Source: Cercospora beticola
Taxonomy: Eukaryota; Ascomycota; Dothideomycetes; Mycosphaerellales; Mycosphaerellaceae
DNA: 64,000 nt
Assembly: GCF_033473495.1 (NCBI RefSeq)
Contig: NC_088938.1
Span: forward strand, 2,480,001-2,544,000
Direction: 5' to 3'
Within the stretch, counting starts at the first letter, position 1. Every line of letters starts with the position of its first letter. A program made the position numbers and the translations under genes. Below the pieces are notes generated by a model that did not search any database, was not told the DNA's origin, and worked only from the letters and a program-made list of their open reading frames with translations. Positions 10,465-21,943 of the stretch are shown piece by piece.

Positions 10465-12258
10465 ATGGCGCAGCAAGGGTATGGAGAGGCTCAAGATTAC
10501 TATCAGCAGCAGCCTCCGCAACAGAACTATACCCAGCAGCCTCCAAAATACGACCAGAACTATGCCGCGCCCGACGGGGGTTACGGCGCGCCGAACGCGT
10601 ACCAGGAAGGTGGCAAGCCATTCGAACAGCAGTTCAAGGTAGAGAGGCCGAAGTGGAACGACGTGAGTACATGATCGAGGAAGCATTCGCGAACGGCCGC
10701 GCTTCGCGAGCGCGCGCTCGAATCACGGCGCCTCAGATAGATGTTCCCCACGAGATGCCAAGGTGGCATTGGCTAATGTATCGTAGATCTGGGCAGGCAT
10801 CCTCCTGACCCTCGTCTTTGGAGGCTTCGTAGCGGTCTCCGGTACGTCAGGTCGAGCGCGTTTCCTTCTTCAGCCTTACTGACATTTGCGGCGTAGCATA
10901 CACCTTGCGCGCATATGCTAGCAACAGCGGCTTCACCAATGGAGGCTTCAATGGCTCGAGCAACACATTCTCGCTCAACGGCAACACTCTGGTTCTCTTC
11001 GCCTTCATTTTGGTGACTGCACTGGTTCTCGGATATGGCTATATTTCCCTGGCCAGGATATTCACAAAACAATTCATCTGGATTTCTGGCATCCTCAACA
11101 TTGTCATGAGCTTCGCTACCGCCATCTACTACTTCTACAGGCGCTCATGGGTCGGCGGCGCACTTTGGCTGTTGATCGCAGTCTTTACCGTCATCTGCTT
11201 TATCAGTTGGATCAAGCGCATTCCGTTCTCCGTGCTCATGTTCCAGACCACAGTCGATGTCTCTCGCCGCCACGGCCATGTCTACCTGGTCTCTTTCATT
11301 GGCGGCCTTGTGGCAGCTATCTTTGGAGCCTGGTTTGCAGCGACATTGGTCGCAGTCTACGTTCGCTTCCAGCCAAACGAGAACAACCCAGCATGTAGCG
11401 CAAGTGCGGGAGGTGGAGGTAGTTGTAGCTCCAGCACGGTCATTGGGCTGGTTGTCTATATCACCTTTGCCGGATACTGGATCACCGAATGGCTCAAGAA
11501 CACCATCCATGCCACAATCTCTGGCGTGTACGGTAGCTGGTACTTTGCGCCAAACAATCCCTCCAAAGGTGCGACACGCGGAGCAGCTCGAAGAGCGTTG
11601 ACATACAGCTTCGGCTCCATCAGCTTAGGCTCGCTCATCGTGGCCATTCTCGATTTCCTTCGCTTCATTTGTTCGATCGCGCGTAATCAGGCTGGCGGTT
11701 CTGGAAACATGGTGGCCGACATTTTCCTTTGCTTCTTGCAATGCATTCTGAGCCTCGTCCAATGGGCTATCGAATTCGTCAATCGCTACGCCTTCAGCTA
11801 CATGGCTTTGTACGGCAAAGCGTACTTCGCCAGTGCCAAGGACACATGGAGACTGATCAAGGATCGAGGCATTGACGCACTGATCAACGAGTGCTTGGTT
11901 GGACCTGTTTTGTCAATGGGCTGTCTCTTCGTTGCGGTCTGCTGCGCGCTCATCGCGTACGTCTACTTGGATGTCACGGATCCGGCTTACAACTCCGGCG
12001 GCGCCTTCACGGCCGTGATTGTGCTCTATGCCTTCCTCATCGGACTTCAAGTGGCAAGCTGCTTCGTGGTACCACTGAACAGCGGTATCGACACCATCTT
12101 TGTCGCGGCAGCATGGGACCCACAAGTGCTTATGCAACAGCACGGAGATTTATACCAGCGCATGATTGCAGTCTACCCTCACGTTCAGGTAAGCGCCCAA
12201 TCAAGCTCAACACGTGTTGCAGTACTAACAGCACCAACAGCAAGCGATCCACGCTTAG
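10465..12258 (+). CDS. PNS1: PNS1-type (choline transporter-like, CTL family) membrane protein
   Basis: Four exons: 10465-10662, 10787-10841, 10897-12188 and 12241-12258. The introns have GTGAGT, GTACGT and GTAAGC donors and TAG, TAG and CAG acceptors. All phases agree, giving 520 residues, the usual size for fungal PNS1. The N-terminus (residues 1-60) is cytosolic-like and Gln/Tyr/Pro-rich (YYQQQPPQQNYTQQPP), as in the family. The rest has about ten hydrophobic segments with the conserved glycosylation/Cys loop (CSASAGGGGSCSSST). It also has the CTL hallmark region near GVYGSWYFAPNNPSKGATRG and the FVNRYAFSYMALYGKAYFASAKDTW segment. Family members sit in the plasma membrane and are annotated as choline-transporter-like; the actual substrate in fungi is uncertain. 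The last exon codes only five residues, so a gene caller ignoring the final intron would append a spurious tail. Confidence 0.9.
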
Positions 12259-13529
12259 TCTTGCTGCCCAGCTTGTGAAGCTCGGCACGATCCATACACA
12301 ATAATATAGATTCGTAGCACACGCAAACAGATTCCTTCGTACACAATTGCACCGAGCTTGCACTGCCCGTCCTTCACATGCAGAGAAGCGGCGCGACTGC
12401 GGAGCGCCACATGACTGACGACGAGAAGCGGTGATGAAAGAGGAGGCTCAGCAGCAGTCGAGATCCAGATTGTATGCGGCTCTGGCCAGATGGCGAGGGG
12501 TAAGCCTGCAGCGCGGCTGCATCCTGGCGCCTCTTCTATTGGCTCTGGCTGGGGCATCCCGCAAACTACTGTGCTAGCAGCTGGGATTTCAGAAGGAGAG
12601 GGTTGAAGCGTGCATATCCGCCCTCGTGTCGGATCTCTGCCCACGAAGAAGTGCATGTCGACAGCGAGAGCGGTGTACCTGCATGGTTGCTGGCGGTGAT
12701 TGAGGCTCGAGTCAGCGCAGTTTCCAGCGGGTTTCACACGGCCAGAACACTGGCAGCCGGATCATTTTCGATCGGGTTCCAACGTCACGATGGTGAAGTG
12801 CAATGGGAAGTGGAGCACAACGTGGTCGGCCACGGGCGCGTCCGGCGATTTATTAGCCCAGAAGGCCACCCGACGAGGCAAGCTGGCCAGCGAGATTGAG
12901 CGAATGGCAGCGATCGGAGTGTGACGAATGATGCAATCGGTGCCTAGCGCGGGCAGGCAGGCACGCCTGTCACGGATGGTGGGGTCGGGCTTGCCAGATC
13001 AATTGGTTTCATGAGAAGCAACCAAGAAAGCACTCTGACTTCTTCCACTACTTCAACTCTCCAAACACCTCGACCTTCCCTTTCCACACCAACAACTTCC
13101 TCCACTTCCCTCTCGCACCGCAACTCGCAACCACGCACGCCATCACGGCACTCGATCCACGCAGCAGCAGCTTCACCATCACCGCGGTAAGCACCTCCCC
13201 ACGGCCACGTCATGTCGCCGTCCACGACTGCAGCGGCATTGCGTGCACCACATCCGCATTGGCACCACCACCACTGACACTGATAGCAGTCACCCACTTC
13301 ACCTTCCGCGGGCTCACTTCGCGCACGAGCACAGCTCATTTCGAGGTGAGCCTCACTGCTCTTGCACGTGCACCTAACATTACCCTCCCCTGCACTCTCC
13401 ACTTCGCCAACTTCGACCCGCTCGTTCTGCAAACACATCCGTCCCCACTCGAACAACACCAAGAACTCCACGACTGACTCGACTTCCAGCCACGTTAAAC
13501 ACAACACAAACAACAACAACACCGCCAAC
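12259..13529. other. Intergenic, 1.3 kb; pyrimidine-rich promoter/5' leader of the mannitol-1-phosphate dehydrogenase gene
   Basis: The first half shows nothing recognisable. The second half (about 13020-13529) is rich in C, CT and CA with almost no G runs on the plus strand. This is typical of strongly expressed fungal promoters and 5' leaders. A 198-residue antisense frame exists there only because the opposite strand is purine-rich. Confidence 0.5.
13362..13371. promoter_or_regulatory. Palindromic E-box TGCACGTGCA
   Basis: Perfect 10-bp palindrome containing CACGTG, about 160 nt upstream of the mannitol-1-phosphate dehydrogenase ATG. A bHLH site by consensus; function inferred only. Confidence 0.3.
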
Positions 13530-14748
13530 ATGGGTCTCAAGGGTGTTCACTTCGGCGGCGGCAACATTGGCCGCGGCTTCGTCGCCGAGTTCCTGCACAA
13601 CTCCGGTTTCGAAGTGGTCTTCGTCGATGTGATGGACAGTATCATTGAATCATTGCAGAAAAACAAGAGCTACGAGGTCACCGAGATCGGTCCCGATGGC
13701 GAGACTAAGTTCACCATTGACAACTACCGCGCACTCAACTCCAAGTACGAGATGGCTGCAGTCATCGAGGAGATCGCCACCGCCGACACTGTCACCTGCG
13801 CTGTGGGCCCCAACATCCTCAAGTTCATCGCCGAGCCCATCGCCAAGGGTATTGAGGCTCGCAAGTCAGACACCCCACTGGCTGTTATTGCGTGCGAGAA
13901 CGCCATTGGTGCTACGGACACTCTCCGTGGCTTCATTGAGCAGAAGTTGGGCGAGAAGACCAAGTCAGACATTGCCTCGAAGGCCCGATTCGCGAACTCG
14001 GCTATTGACCGTATCGTGCCAATTCAGGACGAGGGTGCTGGTCTGAACGTCAAGATCGAGAAGTTCTACGAGTGGTGCGTTGAGGAGAAGCCTTTCGACG
14101 GCAAGCCACCTGCCATCAAGGGCGTGCACTACGTCGATGACTTGGAGCCATACATCGAGCGCAAGCTCTTCACCGTCAACACTGGTCACGCCACAGCTGC
14201 CTACTACGGTCACCAGGCTGGCAAGAAATACATTCACGAGGTGCTCGAGGACAAGAAGCTTCACGACATCGTGCAGGGCGCCCTCGAAGAGACCGCTCAT
14301 TTGATCTGCACCAAGCACTCTCACATCACCAAGGAGGTAAGTTGTGATTGCGCCTAGATCTTCATCCGCTTTGACTGACCTCACTTGTTTGTAGGAGCAA
14401 CAGCAGTACGTGCAGCAGATCGTCAAGCGCATCTCAAACCCAGTCCTCAAGGACAACGTCGAGCGCGTCGGTCGTGCACCTCTTCGCAAGCTCTCTCGTA
14501 AGGAGCGCTTCATTGGCCCCGCCGCCCAGCTCGCTGAGAAGGGAGAGAAGGTGGACAGCCTGCTTGGTAGCATCGAGCAGGCCCTCCGCTTCCAGAACGT
14601 CGAGGGCGACGACGAGTCCGTCGAGCTCGCCAAGATTCTCAAGGACAACGACTCCAAGGCAGCCACTGAGAAGCTGACGGGCCTCGACGAGAAGCACCCT
14701 CTTTTCGCCAAGGTGGAAGAGCGTGTCAAGAAGGTCCAGTCTGGTTAG
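13530..14748 (+). CDS. mpdA: Mannitol-1-phosphate 5-dehydrogenase (EC 1.1.1.17)
   Basis: Exon 1 is 13530-14336, a 58-nt intron at 14337-14394 has a GTAAGT donor, CTGAC branch and GTAG acceptor, and exon 2 is 14395-14748. The product has 386 residues, standard for fungal MPD. The enzyme interconverts fructose 6-phosphate and mannitol 1-phosphate with NAD(H) in the cytosol, the entry to mannitol synthesis. Visible motifs are the N-terminal Rossmann glycine loop ([11 protein letters not shown], residues 7-17), the acidic end of strand 2 (FVDVMD), the [14 protein letters not shown] segment, [11 protein letters not shown], and the substrate-domain [12 protein letters not shown]. The C-terminal helical domain includes [13 protein letters not shown]. 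The start is the ATG immediately before [10 protein letters not shown], in good context (CCAACATGG). The CT-rich leader suggests high expression. Mannitol is a stress metabolite and reserve in filamentous fungi. Confidence 0.95.
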
Positions 14749-15191
14749 GTGGGTTGTTCCTCGGGTCACTACAAAAGCATCCTTCGCTAACATCGTCACA
14801 GCCATCGAATCGAGTCTTCGCATACGGGTACAGCGCGAACCCTGCTTTACACGACCCTCCCACTCCTCCCAGCGTCTGAACTTGCTGTCATTTGCAGGCA
14901 TGCAAATAGAGGGGGCATGAGCATGATTTACGAGAGCATGAATTGAGATACCAAAAGCGATGTGAATAGTTATCGTTGATAGCACTGGTTGCAATGACAC
15001 GATGGACTGTGACTTCTTCTTCTCCCCATTGTAATTGCCTTCTGTTCGCCATTATCTGTCGTTGCCTTTGCTCCTCCAATGCCTTGACCATGGCTTCTTG
15101 CTCCCGCTGACCATTCGGAAGACAAAGAAACGTGCTGACAAGTCGGTCGTTGAGCACCCTGGCAGCAAGAAAGCAAGTCTTGGTGACGGCG
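14749..15191. other. Intergenic, 440 bp, no gene seen
   Basis: 3' flank of the mannitol-1-phosphate dehydrogenase gene and promoter of the WD-repeat gene. Nothing else recognised. Confidence 0.5.
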
Positions 15192-18100
15192 ATGGATCAT
15201 TCTGCACCTACAAGTTCACCAACTCCTCCACCTCCTCTAATTCCAGCAGATGGAATTCCCCGTGTCGATCAACAAGGTTTACATGGCTTCTCTCAAACCA
15301 TCCAGTTAGGGCTGACGTAGTTCACACCACCCTACTTCACTGCGCCCTCGTCCCCACTTCAAACGCCACTGCGACAGCATCAGCACGAGCCATTACTTTC
15401 ACCCGGCACGAGCACGCATTTGTTACTGAAGCGATAGCTAACGTGTTCCACGTTGCGCAGCAGACACAGTGGGGCGAGAGGACTACCACGACACACCACA
15501 CCTACAGAGACCGAGACAGGCCGATTTACGGACCAGGGCTCGAACCTAAGCCTTACTCGAGACGGGGCCGATTCCGAAGGATACCAGCACGACGGCGCGC
15601 AAGCAGCGCTGCTTGCTCGAGCAGGAGAGGCTGTGCGACTGTTGTTCGTGCTTGTCGGCCTCCGGGAAGCTGCATTGCGGGAGCCGGAGGAGAGCGAAGA
15701 CGAGACGGACGAAGACGACGACGACGAACACTACATCAGTCCGGCACTCGCGCGAAGGAGCGGCAGAATGGCAATTGATCACATACCGTGCGTCTGCTAC
15801 ATACGTATAATGGAATGCGAAGAGCAGATGCGGAGGCTAACACGGGTGCGGTCAGGTATCCAGAGACACACGACCTCGCGCGCGCAGAGAAGGCATTCTA
15901 CCCTGTGACTATACCTGTATCGTATGGCTTATTTGAATGCTGCGAGACAGTCCTTGTACTGACCGAGGGCTTCCAGACATTGGCAGCTACGCCATTACAT
16001 CTCCTCGCCGGAACCCGACCACCTCTACTATGCGAGCGCGCACCATGTATTCTGCCTTAACACTGCAACGAAAAAGCGGAAACACATTGCAACACTGCCA
16101 TTCGAGGCGCGGTGCACGGCCTCTGGCTATGGATACGTTTGTGTAGGTGGGGAGGACGAGGGACATTTTGCGGCGATCAAAATCAACGGAGCACTCGATG
16201 TTGATGCGGCGCTGCCACTCAGCAGCCTGGGCCAGAATGTCACACGAAGAGCGGCAACGGTCAAGGTCGAAAGGATAGGAGAAGAGATAGTAAACTCGAT
16301 CTCGATCCATCGCATCCAGGACGAAGAAGCACATTTGGACGACATTGTGGCCGTGTTGACAAACAACGATCGCACAGTCCGTATATACAGCCTGCCCACT
16401 GGACATGAAACGAAGTGCAAAGGGATCCCATTCGCGGTGAATCATGCCACGATCTCACCCGATGGTCAGGTACTGGTAGCGGTTGGGGACTACAATCAGG
16501 CACATTTCTATCGACGGGTGATATTGGACGATCCTCCTCAGATACCGAAGCCTCACAATCGCTTAACGAGCGCAAGCGTGGACTGGAAGCTACTTTGCAA
16601 GGTCTCATTGCATGTGAGCTCACCGGACTCGACAGTAGGATACTTCACTACGGCATGGAGCCCCAATGCTCGGCTTGTGGCGGTGGGCAGCGAGGGCGGT
16701 TACATCACAATCATCGATCGCGACATACTCGAGGACGATGAGTTGGACGAGGAAAACCGAGACGAAGCCGTCATTGCTGTGGTACCTGGTTCGCGAGCCG
16801 ATTTCCCGAGCCCGCATCCTGGAGCGATCAGGAGCATGGTGTTCAGTCCCGACCCGTGGGACCTGTTGATATGGAGCGAAGACCAGGGCAGGGTTTGCGT
16901 TGGAGATCTGAGGACTGGGCTTAAGAGTCGACAAATAATCGATTTGGAACCCAAGGACGAGCACCTGCATAAATACGAGATGGAAATTGTAGACCCGGAC
17001 GAGGCAGCACTACCCGCTGTGTCCCAGCCCACTCATCTGGACGAGCTGGAGGCCGACTTGCTGCGCAGATATCGAGCGGCGCCAGACAATGCCAGTGCTG
17101 TAAACTTCGCGACAGAGTACATCGAGGCGAGGAGACGGCAAAGAGAGCACCGACAAGCTCTGGCTGCTGCGCGGCAGCAAATCACACAATCGGGCTCGCG
17201 AGCTCGACTCGCCGCGGCTGAGGCTATGGAGGACGACCCTCAAGGATTGACATCACGGGAACAGCAGATACTCGAGACATTGCGCACGACACGACAGCGG
17301 GAGGAGGCGCGGGCGAATGGCCAGATACCGAGATCTGTCAACTATACCACTCCAGACATGTTCACAACTTCGGCGCCTACAAGAAGTGGGCGAGAGACGC
17401 CCTCGAGCGGATCAATGTCACGGCCTATCAGTGAGATACTGAGTTCTGTACAGGAGACGTTGCCAACGCTAGAGCGGATACATGCTGCCAATCCGACAAC
17501 GGCCTCTCACACTGTCGACAACGACGATCTCTTGCCTCCTCTGGCCACAATGCGAGAAGCACTGGCCGCATGGAGTAGCAACAGCGACGGCGTCCCCGCA
17601 CCGCGTAGTACTACCAACGCTAGAAGCGCGGATCGCACAAGGGCAGCTGCAGGTCTATCCGGAGGAGAGTCTTCACGACGAGCCGCCGAACGAGGATCAG
17701 GGTCGTCGCCGTCCAACGCCGACGAGCATACTGCGGATGGCAGTCAGGATGACAATCCTTGGATCGTCATTGAAGAACAAATGGGAAGAGGGCCTTTGTT
17801 CGAGGCAGCAGCTAGAGCGAACCCGTCATCGCCGCTCCCTGCAGAACGTGAGCGCGACGCTGAGCGCGATGCCCGCCGGGAACGATACGAATCAATACAG
17901 AGCGAACTGGATACGCAACGACGTATCGCTGCATCAGCGGCTAGAAACCGAGAGCGCTGGCGATCTTCTCGTCTCGCCGGCAGCGGTATCAGCAGTGCAG
18001 CAGCTGAACGTGCCATCGCCATGGCCGAAGCTCGTCGGTCTGCAGCGTATCCTGATCAATATGAAGCTCTGATCCGGAGAACTCAGCTGCGAGGCTGGGG

Positions 18101-18254
18101 CAACCCCACTGGACGAGAGATTGGTGTTAGAACTGCTGGTCTGGCCATGAGTCCGGACGGGCGCATGCTCTGGGCCGCCTGTGAAGACGGAATTTTCGAG
18201 ATCGATATCAGGACCAAGGGCAGAATGTTTCTTCCGAGCTTGCAGCCGCGATAG
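15192..18254 (+). CDS. WD-repeat protein with C-terminal DUF2415-type domain
   Basis: Reconstructed as four exons. Exon 1 is about 15192-15316 and its donor is uncertain. Exon 2 is 15461-15787 (acceptor GCGCAG after a CTAAC branch). Exon 3 is 15856-15921 and exon 4 is 15977-18254. Introns 15788-15855 (GTGCGT donor, CTAAC branch) and 15922-15976 (GTATGG donor, CTGAC branch) are well supported. Skipping them splits the conserved N-terminal segment. Joined, the exons read FYPVTIPV then HWQLRHYIS and CTASGYGYVCVGGEDEGHF, a signature I associate with this fungal family. WD-like blades follow (VAVLTNNDRTVRIY, FTTAWSPNARLVAVGSEGGY, IRSMVFSPDPWDLLIWSED), then a long Arg/Ser/Ala-rich disordered middle and coiled coil. 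The end holds GREIGVRTAGLAMSPDGRML, the DUF2415-like blade. Predicted length is about 931 residues. Function is unknown; WD scaffolds usually mediate protein contacts. Confidence 0.78.
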
Positions 18255-18681
18255 GCAGGTCACGGATGGTTCTGCTGGAGCACTTTTGGGTCTACTAAAG
18301 CGAAAGCATCTTATTGCTCGTTGTAGCAGGATTCAAGGTGCATGAATGGGACGAAATTGACGACTGACATGCCATAGTCTTGAGCGTAGCACTGTGGACA
18401 GCGCCTTACTTAATATCAAAATCATAGCTCTGCGGCGTGTATGCTCCATTGAACTGGAAAGATTGCCCCTCAAAATGCGTGTCACGTGAAAGCGAGCTGA
18501 TCGGCCTCTCGATGTTCAGGGACCGCGGCGTATTCAACATTCCCCCTCGGAAAGTGCGTGCCACGTCTACATATCCCTTCGGACTGAACGCTGCCCAATT
18601 TCTCCCACAACCTCACGCCGGCCACCACAAATCGTTGCGTTGTTCACCTCCGCCTCCGGGCACCAGCTACATCGCGCTATC
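18255..18681. other. Intergenic, 430 bp: promoter of the Glo3-type ArfGAP gene
   Basis: Holds the 3' flank of the WD-repeat gene and the ArfGAP promoter, including the E-box listed at 18482. No coding signal. Confidence 0.5.
18482..18489. promoter_or_regulatory. E-box TCACGTGA
   Basis: Perfect 8-bp palindrome about 190 nt upstream of the ArfGAP ATG. It matches the Cbf1-type consensus (RTCACRTG). Consensus match only. Confidence 0.35.
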
Positions 18682-20206
18682 ATGTCTTTGGCACCCAAGA
18701 CCGAATCGCATCGCATCTTCGAGCAGCTCAAACGCCGCGCGCCCAACAAAATCTGCTTTGACTGCGGCGGCAAGAATCCTACATGGTCGTCGGTGCCATT
18801 CGGAATCTATCTGTGCCTCGACTGCTCCGCCCATCACCGGAACTTGGGCGTGCACATCTCCTTCGTCCGGTCCACCAACCTCGATCAATGGCAATGGGAC
18901 CAGCTGAGGCGCATGAAAGTGGGAGGCAATGAATCTGCGAAGACCTTCTTTCAACGCAACGGAGGCTCGGCGGCGTTGAACAGCAAAGACCCAAAGACAA
19001 AGTACACCTCGAATGCGGCAGTCAAGTACAAGGAGGAGCTTCAGCGACGAGTAGAGGCCGACCAGAAGAGAAACCCTGACGGGATCGTGATCGAGGAGGA
19101 GGCAGGCGATGAAGGGCCAGAGAGCGGCACCAGCACACCCGCAAACGGAGATGACGACTTTTTCAGCAGCTGGGACAAACCGGCGGTCAAGAGAAGCAGC
19201 AACCCACCATCTCGAACGGGGACGCCGAGCCAAGCAGGTCGAGCAAGCCCGTTCTTGAACCCAGGAGCTGCCAACGGCAACGGCACTGCGAGACCCAAGA
19301 GCCCTCTCAATCCCACAAATGCAGAAGATGCTAAGCCGGCGCCGAGCAGAGCTGTACCCAGTGCCGCGAGGAAGACTACAGTGGCATCGAAGCCAAAGGC
19401 GAACATTTTGGGTGCCAAAAAGACTAAGCTCGGAGCGAAGAAGGTCGACGCTGGAGCTCTAGACTTTGATGAAGCTGAGAAGAAGGCCAAAGAAGAGGAA
19501 GAGAGAAAGGCAAAATTGGGCTACGATCCTGACGACGTTGAGACTCCTTCTGAAGCTGGAATCGCTGCCAAGCAGCCTGGTGCTGAGACGAGCACGATCC
19601 ATCAGCCTACACCTCTTAGCCCTGGGAGAAGTGGTAGCTACGGTAATCCAAAGCCAAGGGAGAGGAGCGACAGCGAGATGGAGCGACTAGGCATGGGCGT
19701 TCGAAAGCTTGGATTCGGAATGGTTGGACAACAGAAGAAGCCCGCTGCCGCTGCTGGTGCGGCAAAGATTGGTGGCTTTGGCTCAACATCCCGAGCCGCT
19801 CCTGTTGAAGGTATGCATAAACGCTTGGCCATCATCTGTATACAGTTCTTGCTAACACCTTCCCGCAGACGACAGCGAACGCTACGCCCGCGATAAATTC
19901 GGCGCCCAGAAAGGCATCGGCTCCGACGAGTTCTTCGGCCGCGGCGCATTCGACAGCAACGCCCAAAACGAAGCCAAGTCACGGTTGCAGAACTTCGAAG
20001 GGCAGACGTCGATTTCTTCCAACGCGTACTTTGGCCGACCGGAAGAGGAAGGGCCAGAAGAGTATGGGGATCTGGAGGGCGCTGCGAAGGATTTTGTTAG
20101 GAAATTTGGCATTCAGGCGGGTGATGATTTGGAGAATGTTTCAGCATTGCTTGGGGAGGCGGGCAGTAAGCTGCAGGGCGCTATTAGGAGCTATTTGAAC
20201 TCTTAA
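18682..20206 (+). CDS. GLO3: ADP-ribosylation factor GTPase-activating protein, Glo3 (ArfGAP2/3) type
   Basis: Exon 1 is 18682-19810, a 58-nt intron at 19811-19868 has a GTATGC donor, GCTAACA branch and CGCAG acceptor, and exon 2 is 19869-20206, giving 488 residues. Glo3 stimulates GTP hydrolysis on Arf1 at COPI-coated membranes, driving uncoating in Golgi-to-ER transport. The ArfGAP zinc finger is complete: C25-x2-C28-x16-C45-x2-C48, followed by the catalytic arginine finger R53 in [14 protein letters not shown]. The middle is Lys/Glu/Ala-rich and disordered, with LGAKK repeats. Exon 2 carries the Glo3-motif region ([20 protein letters not shown], then [11 protein letters not shown]) that separates ArfGAP2/3 from Gcs1-type proteins. 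Its neighbours Sec20 and Erv46 act in the same transport step. Confidence 0.93.
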
Positions 20207-20527
20207 ATTGGTTGGCGTGGAGTGGTGGTGACCATGGGAAGGGTTCGTGAGCGACAGAGAGAGCGACTTAGATTGTCTGGCTACTATGTGTGGCTGTTGA
20301 GCATACATCATGAATACTTTGACTATTGTTGCTGTGTTCCGAATGATGGTGAGCTGTGAACTTGTCGATTCTAGCCGTCGAGGCCATGTTTCTGATCGGA
20401 GCAACATCGAGTCAATCCCAGTCACAAATTTGGAACGGCACGATATAGTTCGGAGCCGAACATATGGCGGACAGAGAATAGCGACATGGGCCATCGCATG
20501 TCGTCGTTCATAAACTATGAACTGCTA
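20207..20527. other. Convergent 3' flanks, 320 bp
   Basis: Tail-to-tail space between the Glo3-type ArfGAP and SEC20. Nothing recognised. Confidence 0.5.
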
Positions 20528-21943
20528 CTACAACTCGTCCCTCTTCGTCCTCGCCTTCTCTTTCGTAGCCTCTTCCTGCTTCTGATCCTCAACATCGGCC
20601 TCGAAATTCTTCTTCTTCGGGTTCTTCGGCTCGTCTTCCCCTCGGTCCCTCAGGATCGTTCCATCACCTCTTCTTACCACATTCTCCTCTTCTTGGTGTC
20701 CTTGCTGATTCTGCTTTCCACTTTCTTCAGCCATTTTGCCGATGCTTTCACTCAGTTCGTCGTCGAGAATTTGCTGCTGCTGCTGCTGCTTACGCTCGAG
20801 TTCTGGACTTTTGCCGACCTTCGCACCTGCTCCACCTGCACCGGCTCGGACTCCGCCTGATTTGATGCGCTCGCGGAAGTCTGAGGGAAGGGGTTCCGCT
20901 TGACCTTGTGCGCTGGGTTGCACAATGAGTGGAGGACGAGTTGAAGATGATGCTGCGATGCTTGAGGAGAGTGCGGATGTTGTAGAGGCGCTGGATCTCG
21001 AGGCGAGGCCTATTGATCCGAGGATAGCGAAGAGGGGTTTAAAGAAGATCCACTTGGCGAGAAAGATGGAAAAGTTCAAGAACCACAGCGGTAGTTTGAT
21101 GAATGGTCCGTATACGAGCCGGCGAAATACCAGCCAGACCAATGTGCCGATGAGGATGTAAAAGGCTGTTTCGAGGTACCACGTGTCGCTCTTTTGACTC
21201 CTCAAGAGAGTTCCGAGGAGGTTACGCGAAGTGCTGAGGATAGTGTCGAGATTGCTGTAATCCTCGCTCAAGTTCCTCAAAGCAGCTGTTGATTCCTCAA
21301 ATGTTTCCTGCGCGAAACGTGAGCGATCTAGCTCGGTGCTGAGCAGTTGGTGCGTTCTTCGTAAGGCAGCTGTTACGTCGGTCGTGGCGTTCACTAATAG
21401 CTGATCCTTGGACAGTTGCTTCTGTTGTTGATGTTTACTCCTGCGTGCAAATAGTCCTTCTGTGGCACTCAATTTCGTACCGTCCGCTGCTTCTCCGGGC
21501 GGTGTATCGAGATGATCTGCTTCTCTTCGGTATATGTCCAACAGCGCTTCTCGTTCTTCCCGCTTTGCTTTCTCGCTGGCAAGCTTCGCAGCTAGTTGTG
21601 CGTTTCGGAACTGTTGTCTCGAATGGAGAAGTTCTTCGCCTATTCGTGCAACTTTTGCGGCGAGACGCGCTTCTTCGCCCGCTCGGGAGTCACGTCGTTT
21701 CCGTTGTGACGATTGTGCCTTGTAGTCTTCGGCCTCTTGGTGCAGGAATTCGAGCTCTTCTTCTAGTTGCTTGAGGCTATCGTGTATATCCTGGGCAAGT
21801 TCGATCCGTACCACGCTTTCGCCTTCTAGAGGTTCGGAGCCGGGCTGGAACTGGAGCTTGGCAAGCTTGTTGATGAGGGAGTTGGTCGCTTTTATCGAGT
21901 CGGAGAGAGCATGAAGCTGGGTTGACAGCTGGGCAGCATCCAT
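20528..21943 (-). CDS. SEC20: Sec20 SNARE (BNIP1 homologue)
   Basis: Single exon, 471 residues. Sec20 is the Qb-SNARE at the ER that accepts COPI vesicles from the Golgi together with Ufe1, Use1 and Sec22. The N-terminal half is coiled coil (residues about 45-145, LKQLEEELEFLHQEAEDYKA). The Sec20 SNARE core is residues about 186-250 (AALRRTHQLLSTELDRSRFA, NLDTILSTSRNLLGTLLRSQ). A transmembrane segment follows at 257-275 and a second hydrophobic stretch at about 285-310. The roughly 160-residue C-terminal tail is charged and low-complexity, and ends RDEL. Yeast Sec20 carries a lumenal C-terminal HDEL, so this looks like the equivalent retrieval signal. The longer lumenal tail is unusual compared with short animal homologues. 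Divergent from ERV46. Confidence 0.9.
   Translation of the reverse strand: MDAAQLSTQLHALSDSIKATNSLINKLAKLQFQPGSEPLEGESVVRIELAQDIHDSLKQLEEELEFLHQEAEDYKAQSSQRKRRDSRAGEEARLAAKVARIGEELLHSRQQFRNAQLAAKLASEKAKREEREALLDIYRREADHLDTPPGEAADGTKLSATEGLFARRSKHQQQKQLSKDQLLVNATTDVTAALRRTHQLLSTELDRSRFAQETFEESTAALRNLSEDYSNLDTILSTSRNLLGTLLRSQKSDTWYLETAFYILIGTLVWLVFRRLVYGPFIKLPLWFLNFSIFLAKWIFFKPLFAILGSIGLASRSSASTTSALSSSIAASSSTRPPLIVQPSAQGQAEPLPSDFRERIKSGGVRAGAGGAGAKVGKSPELERKQQQQQQILDDELSESIGKMAEESGKQNQQGHQEEENVVRRGDGTILRDRGEDEPKNPKKKNFEADVEDQKQEEATKEKARTKRDEL

Noticed and set aside
12944..13540. 198-codon minus-strand frame before the mannitol-1-phosphate dehydrogenase gene
   Set aside because: Antisense of a C/T-rich promoter and leader, giving Glu/Val/Gly-rich low-complexity translation.
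13965..14729. 254-codon antisense frame over the mannitol-1-phosphate dehydrogenase gene
   Set aside because: Shadow of a conserved enzyme gene.
15035..15778. 247-codon frame upstream of the WD-repeat exon
   Set aside because: Arg/Ser/Thr-rich translation without motif, and not compatible in frame with the conserved exons. The alternative frame with the acidic segment joins correctly to the WD protein.
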